Part shown: positions 14,689 through 21,187 of the stretch, piece by piece
Layout: every line of letters begins with the position of its first letter
How positions within the stretch are numbered: position 1 is the stretch's first letter
Assembly (NCBI GenBank): GCA_905192805.1
Contig: CAJJMF010000012.1
Coordinates: 1-21,187 of the forward strand
DNA from: an uncultured Sutterella sp.
GTDB taxonomy: Bacteria > Pseudomonadota > Gammaproteobacteria > Burkholderiales > Burkholderiaceae_F
Reading direction: 5' to 3'
Length of the DNA stretch: 21,187 bases
Made by a program: the position numbers and the translations under genes
The notes under the pieces: model-generated
Told to the model about the DNA's origin: nothing
The model's input: the letters and a program-made list of their open reading frames with translations, nothing else
Databases searched by the model: none

Positions 14689-16686
14689 ATGACTGAGCAT
14701 TTTGTCCTCATTACGACCCTCGTAACCGCTTTTGGTCTCGCGCTGGTTTTTGGTTATATTGCTGAACGTTTTCTAAAAACTCCCGCCCTCGTTGGCTACA
14801 TCATTTCGGGTGTGGCCGTTTCCTTAATTCCTGGACTCCCTGCCGTCGATCGAACGGTCACCGAACAGTTTGCTGAAATTGGCGTGATGCTCCTGATGTT
14901 TGGGGTGGGCTTACATTTCTCGTTAAACGATTTGTTGCGTGTGAAAGCCGTCTCCGGTACCGGGGCACTCATTCAGATGACGGTCTCCACCGTGGCAGGG
15001 TGTTGCCTAGCGATGCTCGCTTGGGGGTGGTCCGTGCCGCAGGCCTTGGTCTTTGGCTTAACGCTCTCGTGTGCCTCCACGGTCGTCGTGATGAAAGCGT
15101 TGGAGTTACGGCACCTAACGACCGATATTAACGGCCAAGTCGTGATCGGCTGGCTAGTGGTTCAGGACTTGGTCACGGTCTTTATCATGGTGTGTTTGCC
15201 TTTGTTGGCACAGGTCATGAACGGAGGGGAAACCCTCACCAACCAAGTCATTATTCGCGAACTCTCGAAGACGTTCTTAAGCGTGGTCGTGTTTGTGGCT
15301 GCCATGCTGATTGTCGGACGTCGCGTGTTGCCGTGGATTTTGAAAAAAGTTGCGGACTTAGGGTCTCGAGAACTCTTTACCCTCTGTGTATTAGCGCTCG
15401 CGATTGGGATTGCTTACGGGGCCGGCGCACTCTTTAACGTGAGTTACGCCCTAGGGGCCTTCTTCGCTGGTATGGTGATGCGTGAAAGTAGCCTCGCGCA
15501 CCGTGCGGCACAAAATTCCTTACCCCTACAAGACGCCTTTGCTGTGCTCTTCTTTGTCTCGGTCGGGTTATTGCTTGACTGGCACGTGTTTATCGAACAG
15601 CCCTTTACGATTTTCACCATTTTGTTGGTGATTCTCTTTGTGACCTCTGGGGTGAGTGCCCTCTTGGTGCTCTTACTCAAATGGCCGCTCGACTCCGCGT
15701 TGACACTCGGTGCCTGTGTGGCGCAGATTGGTGAATTCTCGTTTATTTTGTGCGGACAAGGGATGAGTCTGGGGCTAGCGGACCAATCCACCATGAGTTT
15801 AATCGTGGCGGCTTCGATTGTTTCGATCGCCTTTAATCCGCTCCTCTTTATGCTGACTCCGAAGCTACGCTATGTGTTGGTGACGCGCTATCCCTTCTTT
15901 AGACAAGCGGCCATGCGCGTGGCGCCCGTGACCTTGCCGCAGAGTCCGGCAACCTCGAAGCAGCCTCGTCGGGGTCATGTGATCGTGGTGGGATACAACA
16001 CGGTCGCGCGTGCCTTACTCGTGAAATTGCAAGGCGCCAAAATTCCCGCGATCTGTATTGTGAACACGATGGATAAACTTCCCGAGGATGCTCCCCAAGG
16101 CGAAAACGCCCCGATGATGATTGTTGGGGACGCTAAGGATCCGATGGTGTTAGTGAAGGCACGTATTACGCAGGCTTCGTATTTAGCCCTCCCGTTGCGT
16201 GACACGATTCTCAATCGCCAAGTGTTGAAGTTCGCACGTCAATTAAATGCAGATTTGCCAGTGATTGTACGCGTCCCAGACGATGATCTGCCGGAAGCGT
16301 GGGTGGGCGATGAAAAGATTCATATCCTCACCAACGATGAAGCCGTATTGCTCGCGATGTTTGAAAATCTGGCCATGCGTGTGAAACCGCTGGAAACCTC
16401 TGACGAGGAGGCGGGAACGCCACACGTTGCTGTGGCGGCGGAACTCAACGCGCAACCCACTGCGTCCGCGGACGCGCCCGTCCTCTCACAGAGTGTGACC
16501 GAAGACGGCATGGTGGACGATACGCCTGCCTCGGCGCTCAAAGACGAAACCAAGCAAACCATGAAAGAACGCCTCACGCAAGCCTCGCAAACAACACGAC
16601 TCTCGATGCGCCGTGCGAGCCTGCGAGGGCGTACGTTCTGGGCACGACTCAAGCAGCGTAAGAAAACAAAGCTCGAGAACGAATAA
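14689..16686 (+). CDS. CPA2-type cation/proton antiporter with degenerate RCK domain
   Basis: A 665-residue protein of the KefB/KefC/YbaL class. Residues 1-390 hold about 12-13 membrane segments of a Na/H exchanger fold, with the motif GWLVVQDL (about 155) carrying the Gln-Asp pair of CPA2 transporters. Residues about 426-560 are a TrkA-N/RCK-type domain (GHVIVVGYNTVARAL, IVGDAKDP, ILTNDEAVLLAMF) of the kind that gates K+ efflux through nucleotide or glutathione adducts in relatives. Here the Rossmann glycine motif GxGxxG reads GYNTVA, and the acidic residue expected after strand 2 is an Asn, so nucleotide binding may be lost. The last 100 residues are Ala/Thr/acidic, then strongly basic (SMRRASLRGRTFWARLKQRKKTK). 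The ATG at 14689 has no good ribosome site. It stands alone; role in K+/H+ homeostasis or stress is inferred. Confidence 0.88.
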   Translation: MTEHFVLITTLVTAFGLALVFGYIAERFLKTPALVGYIISGVAVSLIPGLPAVDRTVTEQFAEIGVMLLMFGVGLHFSLNDLLRVKAVSGTGALIQMTVSTVAGCCLAMLAWGWSVPQALVFGLTLSCASTVVVMKALELRHLTTDINGQVVIGWLVVQDLVTVFIMVCLPLLAQVMNGGETLTNQVIIRELSKTFLSVVVFVAAMLIVGRRVLPWILKKVADLGSRELFTLCVLALAIGIAYGAGALFNVSYALGAFFAGMVMRESSLAHRAAQNSLPLQDAFAVLFFVSVGLLLDWHVFIEQPFTIFTILLVILFVTSGVSALLVLLLKWPLDSALTLGACVAQIGEFSFILCGQGMSLGLADQSTMSLIVAASIVSIAFNPLLFMLTPKLRYVLVTRYPFFRQAAMRVAPVTLPQSPATSKQPRRGHVIVVGYNTVARALLVKLQGAKIPAICIVNTMDKLPEDAPQGENAPMMIVGDAKDPMVLVKARITQASYLALPLRDTILNRQVLKFARQLNADLPVIVRVPDDDLPEAWVGDEKIHILTNDEAVLLAMFENLAMRVKPLETSDEEAGTPHVAVAAELNAQPTASADAPVLSQSVTEDGMVDDTPASALKDETKQTMKERLTQASQTTRLSMRRASLRGRTFWARLKQRKKTKLENE

Positions 16687-16769
16687 CACCTCGTAAGCCT
16701 ATAATCGTGTGAACGGGGTGCTCGGCATGGCACAAAATGGGCGAACTCCCGAGACGGATAAAGGACAGT

Positions 16770-18233
16770 ATGACGACAACAGAATGGATACTCATTGGGC
16801 TCTCGGTATTGACGTTGGGGCTAAGCGTAGTGGTTGCTTGGGTTGCCTGGCAACTCAAAGCCCAAATGAATGAAGGGCTCGATGAAAAGCACGATACGAT
16901 GATCGATGCGATTCTGATGGGTACCCGTGAAGAGCGTAAGGAGCTACAAGCGCAATTGATGCAAGTCGATCGCAATTCTCGCGAGTCCTTTACCCATTTA
17001 ATGGCCTTTGTGACGGACCAGCAAGGAAAAAATGCGGAGGAAGTCAAACGGCTCAATGAGAAGGCCAATCAAAGTCTCAATGAATTAAATGCGATTTTGC
17101 ATAAACGTCTCTTGGAAATGCAGGCGAGTGTGGATGAACGACTCCAGCGCCTACGTGACGCGCAAGTGATTGCGCAGCGCGAACAGCAAGATTTGCTGCA
17201 TGTGCGCTTAAACGAAATGCGCACCGAGCTCGATAAAAACCTCGAACGTATCCGAGTGCTCAACGAAGGAAAACTCGAAGCGATGCGTGCGACAGTTGAA
17301 GAGAAACTCGATAAAACGCTCAACGAACGACTCACGGCGAGCTTTCGAACGGTGGATGAAAAGCTGGGGTTGGTGCAAAGTGGCTTGGGTGAAATGCGCT
17401 CCATGGCGGCCAGTGTTCGCGACTTAAAGGGCGTCTTAACGAATGTAAAGACCCGTGGAACGTTCGGGGAAACCCAGCTCTCCGCCTTACTCTCGGATGT
17501 GCTCACGGCGGGGCAATATGAAACGCAATTCCGATTGATCCCGGGCAGCAACGCCACCGTCGACTTTGCGATTCGCTTACCTGGGCAGTCGGGGGATCAA
17601 CCCTGTTGGCTCCCGATTGATGCGAAATTCCCCGTCGAAGACTATGAACGCGTTTTGGCGGCCAATGAGTCCGGCGATCGTCGTGCCGAAGAGGACGCCC
17701 GAAAGGCACTCGAGCGGGCGGTGTTGGTGCAAGCCAAGTCCATCCGTGAAAAGTACATCCGCCCTCCCTATACCACCGAATTCGCTCTGATGTATTTCCC
17801 GAGCGAAGGGCTCTACGCGGAAGTGTTGCGCCAACCGGGGCTCTTTGACAAATTGCAGCGCGATTACCGTATCACCCCAGTGGGCCCCACCGTCGTGAGT
17901 GCGCTCATTAATAGCTTACAGATGGGGTTTGTGACGCTTGCTTTGCAAGAACGTTCCAGCGAAGTCTGGAAGGTCCTTGCCGACGTGAAGAGCGAATTTA
18001 TTCGCTTTGCGGACGGTTTTGCTAAGGTCCAAAAGAAGTTTAGCGAAGCCCAGTCGAGTCTTGAAGCCATGCAAACACGCCAAAACGTGATGCAAAAAAC
18101 CATGGCTTCGATCGATGTGATGGTGCCTCAGATGAGTGGGGACGATACGGAAAGAGTGACCGAAGTGAGTCCTCACTTACAATTAGAGTCAACGGGCGAA
18201 ACGCCTACGGCGCCAGAGCGTCCCCAAGCCTAA
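16770..18233 (+). CDS. rmuC: DNA recombination protein RmuC
   Basis: A 487-residue protein of the RmuC family, close in length to that of E. coli (about 475). It has one N-terminal membrane anchor (residues 5-27), a long coiled coil (about 30-225, rich in E, R, L, Q), and the RmuC domain from about 230: GTFGETQLSALL, WLPIDAKFPVEDYERV, IRPPYTTEFALMYFPSEGLYAEVL and GPTVVSALINSLQMGF. The family limits DNA inversions at short inverted repeats and is related to nuclease folds; the biochemical activity is not well settled. The start at 16770 (MTTTEW) has AAGGA just upstream and begins directly before the anchor; an in-frame ATG at 16737 lacks a ribosome site. It lies 83 bases after the antiporter gene and may be read through from it. 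The C-terminal 25 residues are Thr/Glu/Pro-rich and not conserved. Confidence 0.95.
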   Translation: MTTTEWILIGLSVLTLGLSVVVAWVAWQLKAQMNEGLDEKHDTMIDAILMGTREERKELQAQLMQVDRNSRESFTHLMAFVTDQQGKNAEEVKRLNEKANQSLNELNAILHKRLLEMQASVDERLQRLRDAQVIAQREQQDLLHVRLNEMRTELDKNLERIRVLNEGKLEAMRATVEEKLDKTLNERLTASFRTVDEKLGLVQSGLGEMRSMAASVRDLKGVLTNVKTRGTFGETQLSALLSDVLTAGQYETQFRLIPGSNATVDFAIRLPGQSGDQPCWLPIDAKFPVEDYERVLAANESGDRRAEEDARKALERAVLVQAKSIREKYIRPPYTTEFALMYFPSEGLYAEVLRQPGLFDKLQRDYRITPVGPTVVSALINSLQMGFVTLALQERSSEVWKVLADVKSEFIRFADGFAKVQKKFSEAQSSLEAMQTRQNVMQKTMASIDVMVPQMSGDDTERVTEVSPHLQLESTGETPTAPERPQA

Positions 18234-18241
18234 TGGGGAGT

Positions 18242-18655
18242 TTATGGCGTTTCAAGCGAGGCGGCGTGCTCGGCTAAAATCGCTTGCAGGATGAGCGCGT
18301 GATTCAAGGTGGGCTCTTTACTGGCGTAGAGCAATACCACCTCGTTTATTCCGCGCTCACGAAGCCCTGCTAGGAGCGTATCCACGGCGACTAAGGCAAG
18401 TTCCTCACGATAGCGCTCCGAAAATTCTTCCCACCGGCCAAGAGCATCCTCGTGAAACCAGCGCCGCAACGGCGCACTCGGTGCGAGCGATTTGGCCCAT
18501 TCAACGCCCGTGAGTTGCGCTCGGGCAATGCCCCGAGGCCAGAGTCGATCGACGAGCCAATAGCACGTGGTGGGCGAAGGGTGAGGCGCTTCATGGACAT
18601 AGTCATAGACGCGTTGAAGTCGAAACGTGAGCGTAGACGGCGTTGCTTTTCTCAT
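18242..18655 (-). CDS. DUF488 family protein (YeaO-like)
   Basis: A 137-residue protein of the DUF488 family: LVDRLWPRG (about 33-41), W-A-K-SLAPSAPLRRWFHED, RWEEFSERYREEL, LLYASKEPTLNHALIL. The family is widespread, small and without established function. Its ATG overlaps the stop codon of the helicase gene as ATGA, so it is the second gene of a translationally coupled pair and probably depends on the helicase transcript. Its stop lies 8 bases from that of rmuC, on the opposite strand. Confidence 0.9.
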   Translation of the reverse strand: MRKATPSTLTFRLQRVYDYVHEAPHPSPTTCYWLVDRLWPRGIARAQLTGVEWAKSLAPSAPLRRWFHEDALGRWEEFSERYREELALVAVDTLLAGLRERGINEVVLLYASKEPTLNHALILQAILAEHAASLETP

Positions 18656-20880
18656 TGATATAACCCCTCATGATAGCGTTGAGGGTTTAAGAAAAACTCC
18701 AGCGCCTTTTGTTCTTTACGTGTACGGAAAAAGTCTGGCAAATTGCCCGTAATGCGGGGCCCATAGCTGGGTTTACTCACTAAACGGGCATCACAGAGGA
18801 CCACCACGCCACGGTCTGATTCGGAGCGGATCAATCGTCCAACGCCCTGTTTGAGGGCAATAATGGCTTCCGGCACGGTGTAGAGGGCAAACGGATCCCC
18901 GCCACGTGCACGAATTTGGTTGCAACGGGCTTCGGACACGGGGTCGTTGGGCGGTGAGAAGGGGATCTTGTCAATGATGACGACCGAGAGCGCATCGCCT
19001 CGCACGTCCACCCCTTCCCAGAAACTCATTGAACCGACGAGAATCGCGTTGCCGTGCTGACGGAATTCGTTCACCAGCGTCGTTTTCGGTGCTTCCCCTT
19101 GCACGAGTAATTTGTAGGGGAGGGCATTGGCGTCAATGAGGCGGGCGAGTTGATCGGCGGCTTCACGCACGGCTAAAAGCGAGGTGCACAAGAAAAACGT
19201 GCGACCTTGGGCGGCGCAAATAATAGGCCAGGTCTTTTGCACCACGCGACGTGTGTGTTCCACGGTGTTATTCGCGGGGTCGGGCATCATGGGGATATAA
19301 AGGCACCCTTGTTCCCAATAGTTAAAGGGACTTTCCCAGCTAAATTCTGCGCTGTCCTGGATGCCAAGCTCGGCCTTAAAGTGGTTAAATTGCTGATCGG
19401 ATTGCTGTTTACTACCGGTCGAAAGCGTCGCCGACGTAAAGACCCAAGCCCCTCCCATATCGTTACGTAACGTCTGGAAGTCTTTGGCAAAGGAGAGCGG
19501 GGTGGAATTAAAGCGAACCGCATACTTGGTGTACTCCAACCACACGACGTAGTTGCGCGAGCGCTGACGTGCTTTCTCTTGCGCAAGCGGATTCTCGGGG
19601 TCCTCGGGATCGGCTTGCGAGGTGTTCATTTGCGCGTCCGCGCTCTCGCTTTCCTTCTCTAAGAGGCTATTTTGCGTAAGTGAGGGCTCACTAACCTTAG
19701 CAGATTCGGAGGCCAATTGTGCCGCTAATTCGGGGCAACGCTCGGCTAAAAGCGCACACCAGCGGCTCACCTGAATGACGAGCTCGCGGGTCCACGCGAG
19801 TAAGGTATCCAATTCGGGATCACGTCCTTCATTGGCTACCAGAGTATTGAGAAATTCTTCACAAACGACTTCAAGACGCACAAAGCGCTCATAGAGGTTG
19901 TCATAGCGTTCGAGTTTATCGAGCGCGACGCGATCGCCTTCCTGGACGCCTAATTCGCTCACTGCCAGTCGAAGCTCTTTACAGGCACGATCCACCCGGG
20001 CACGGAGGTCGGCCCAATTGGCTACCCCCGTGAGGGTGTCACGGGCGCTCAAGCCGTGGGCGGTATAGACCGCTTCTTCGAGTTGGCGGGTAGAAAACCC
20101 ATCGCCAAAGAAGTCGGAGGCAATTTGTGGCAACTGATGAGCTTCGTCGATGACGGTTAATCCAGCATCAGGAAGCAAACCGTCTGCGTTTTGGTTCGTT
20201 TGTTTGCGTAGTGCAAGCGAACTCAAAAAGAGGTGATGGTTCACGATGACCACGTCACTATTGAGGGCCTTTTCACGGGCCTTTCGCACAAAGCAGCCAT
20301 CCCAGTGAGGGCATTTCTCCCGTCCTAAACAGTTTTCACGGGTACTGGTGACCATAGGCCAGAGGCGATCGTCTTCGGGCACGTCCGGGAGTTCCGCTTT
20401 GTCGCCCGTTTCGGTATGCGCGGCAAAGGCGGCGATTAAGCGCAACTTTTGGTACGAATCCCGTTCAGGCAGCATGTCTTCACTTTGGGCGAGCTCCAAA
20501 CGATACGGGCAAATGTAGTTGGCACGCCCTTTTAAGAGACTGACGGTGACGGGAAGCCCTAAGGTTTTCCGAATTTGTGGGATGTCTTTGTGGTAGAGCT
20601 GATCCTGAAGGGATTTCCCAGCGGTGGAGACGATCGTTCGCACACCGGCCACAATCGCCGGGATCAAATACGCGAACGTTTTCCCCGTACCAGTACCGGC
20701 TTCGGCAATGAGTGTTGAGCGTGCTTCAATGGCACGAGCCACTTCTTCGGCAAATGCCTGCTGACCCTCACGTGGGCGAAAACCGGGGATTTTTTGACTC
20801 ATCAGTCCGCCAGGGGCATACAACGAGCCCACGCGGCTCACAAAATCCTTTTTCGGGTCTAACCAAGCATTTGACGACAT
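18652..20880 (-). CDS. DinG/YoaA-type iron-sulfur DNA helicase
   Basis: A 742-residue XPD-like superfamily 2 helicase, which unwinds DNA (5'-3' in relatives) during repair of stalled forks, R-loops and damage. Motifs in order: Walker A AGTGTGKT (61-68), four cysteines of a [4Fe-4S] cluster (C114, C184, C190, C196), NHHLF (204-208), DEAH (245-248), FTSATLS, then GSMSFWEGVD, VVIIDKIPFSPP and QGVGRLIRSESDRG (motif VI) near the C-terminus. There is no N-terminal exonuclease domain. Residues about 395-440 are a low-complexity acidic insert (Ser, Glu, Asp, Gln) between the arch/FeS region and helicase domain 2, longer than I expect in the family. Length lies between E. coli DinG (716) and YoaA (636) plus the insert; the PFSPPNDP motif fits the YoaA branch. 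No clear Shine-Dalgarno sequence precedes the start at 20880, and TATAGA lies only 11 bases upstream. Confidence 0.92.
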   Translation of the reverse strand: MSSNAWLDPKKDFVSRVGSLYAPGGLMSQKIPGFRPREGQQAFAEEVARAIEARSTLIAEAGTGTGKTFAYLIPAIVAGVRTIVSTAGKSLQDQLYHKDIPQIRKTLGLPVTVSLLKGRANYICPYRLELAQSEDMLPERDSYQKLRLIAAFAAHTETGDKAELPDVPEDDRLWPMVTSTRENCLGREKCPHWDGCFVRKAREKALNSDVVIVNHHLFLSSLALRKQTNQNADGLLPDAGLTVIDEAHQLPQIASDFFGDGFSTRQLEEAVYTAHGLSARDTLTGVANWADLRARVDRACKELRLAVSELGVQEGDRVALDKLERYDNLYERFVRLEVVCEEFLNTLVANEGRDPELDTLLAWTRELVIQVSRWCALLAERCPELAAQLASESAKVSEPSLTQNSLLEKESESADAQMNTSQADPEDPENPLAQEKARQRSRNYVVWLEYTKYAVRFNSTPLSFAKDFQTLRNDMGGAWVFTSATLSTGSKQQSDQQFNHFKAELGIQDSAEFSWESPFNYWEQGCLYIPMMPDPANNTVEHTRRVVQKTWPIICAAQGRTFFLCTSLLAVREAADQLARLIDANALPYKLLVQGEAPKTTLVNEFRQHGNAILVGSMSFWEGVDVRGDALSVVIIDKIPFSPPNDPVSEARCNQIRARGGDPFALYTVPEAIIALKQGVGRLIRSESDRGVVVLCDARLVSKPSYGPRITGNLPDFFRTRKEQKALEFFLNPQRYHEGLYQ

Positions 20881-20910
20881 AACGACGATCTATAGAGCAA
20901 ACAATCCAGA

Positions 20911-20942
20911 ACAAAATCGTCCGTGGTGTTCGCCACGGACGA
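20911..20942 (-). terminator. Terminator upstream of the helicase gene
   Basis: TCGTCCGTGG (20917-20926) and CCACGGACGA (20933-20942) form a perfect 10-bp stem with a 6-base loop, followed on the minus strand by TTTTGTT. It ends the transcript of the gene to its right (stop at 20956), so the helicase pair needs its own promoter in the 36 bases between this hairpin and the ATG at 20880 or inside the hairpin. Confidence 0.8.
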
Positions 20943-20955
20943 CGGTAGTGATAGT

Positions 20956-21132
20956 TTAGAAGAATTTCGAGAGTGAGGAGTTCGAACCCCCTTGACTCGC
21001 TTTTAATCGTTCTTGCGCTTCTTGGCGTTCACGCGTGGACTTTTCAAAGTCTTCCTTCTGCGCGAGGCGTTCTTGCTTTTTCTCTTCAGCGACTTTTTTC
21101 GCATTCGCGAGGCGTTCATTCAGTTCGCGTTG
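20956..21132 (-). pseudogene. 3' fragment of a charged coiled-coil protein gene, frame broken
   Basis: An open frame of 58 codons ends at 20956 and reads QRELNERLANAKKVAEEKKQ at its beginning and GGSNSSLSKFF at its end. It is Glu/Lys/Arg/Gln-rich with heptad-like spacing of Leu and Ala, as in periplasmic or envelope coiled-coil proteins; I do not recognise the family. There is no ATG, GTG or TTG in the frame, and an in-frame TGA lies directly upstream at 21135-21133, so this cannot be a complete gene. A proper terminator follows it, which shows it is or was the end of a real transcription unit. It appears to be the tail of a disrupted gene. Confidence 0.55.
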
Positions 21133-21187
21133 TCATAGGAATGAAATCCACTGAAACTTCGTTTCCTCCGGCTGTCCCGTTTCCGAT
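21133..21187 (-). other. Possible end of another reading frame or insertion sequence
   Basis: From the TGA at 21135-21133 to the right edge the minus strand is open for 17 codons (SETGQPEETKFQWISFL). Composition and sense differ from the coiled-coil fragment next to it. It could be the C-terminus of a transposase whose stop codon lies at the element end, inserted into the coiled-coil gene, with the sequence window ending at such a repeat. The short stretch does not allow family assignment. Confidence 0.25.

Noticed and set aside
16320..16733. Minus-strand 137-codon frame opposite the antiporter tail
   Set aside because: Cys/Arg/Ser-rich shadow of a GC-rich coding tail; no start signal and the plus-strand frame is the clear gene.

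Overview
The window looks like a chromosomal segment of a Gram-negative betaproteobacterium, most likely a gut Burkholderiales of the Sutterellaceae type. This is an inference. It rests on several large type V autotransporters side by side, an H-NS-like protein of the short Burkholderiales kind, a BMP-type purine/nucleoside ABC transporter whose binding protein resembles those of Burkholderiales, and moderate GC content with AT-rich gaps. No rRNA or taxonomic marker gene is present, so the genus is not settled.

Layout. Positions 1-7974 hold three autotransporter genes in tandem on the minus strand. The first is cut by the left edge, with only its N-terminal 400 residues visible; the other two are intact (1123 and 990 residues). 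Each complete copy has a signal peptide, a long beta-strand-rich passenger, a Pro/Thr/Asp linker and a C-terminal 12-stranded-type beta-barrel ending in Phe. Upstream of them, also on the minus strand, is an H-NS-like nucleoid protein gene (8319-8639) with its own good promoter and terminator. Next come two minus-strand tRNA genes, tRNA-Ser(GCU) and tRNA-Arg(ACG), sharing one promoter and one terminator.

From 9258 the strand switches. A long, hairpin-rich leader precedes a plus-strand operon for a BMP-family importer: double ATPase, permease, permease and lipoprotein binding protein. The first three genes overlap by 1-4 bases, and the operon ends in two successive hairpins. It is followed by a plus-strand CPA2-type cation/proton antiporter with a degenerate C-terminal RCK/TrkA-N domain, then by rmuC. 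Convergent with rmuC, only 8 bases away, is a minus-strand pair: a DinG/YoaA-type iron-sulfur helicase translationally coupled to a small DUF488 protein.

At the right edge, beyond a clear terminator, is the 3' part of a charged coiled-coil gene. Its reading frame is broken at 21133 by sequence that seems to belong to something else, possibly an insertion-sequence end.

How the genes fit together. The autotransporters are surface-exposed or secreted proteins for host or mucus interaction, and their neighbour H-NS is of the class that silences such AT-rich accessory loci. The BMP operon imports purine-related nutrients across the inner membrane. The antiporter, RmuC and DinG-type helicase are housekeeping ion-homeostasis and DNA-maintenance functions. 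I did not find a clearly new multi-gene system. The best leads are the structured leader of the BMP operon, a 28-bp perfect inverted repeat between the tRNAs and that operon, the repeat linker and shared promoter element of the autotransporters, and the broken gene at the right edge.
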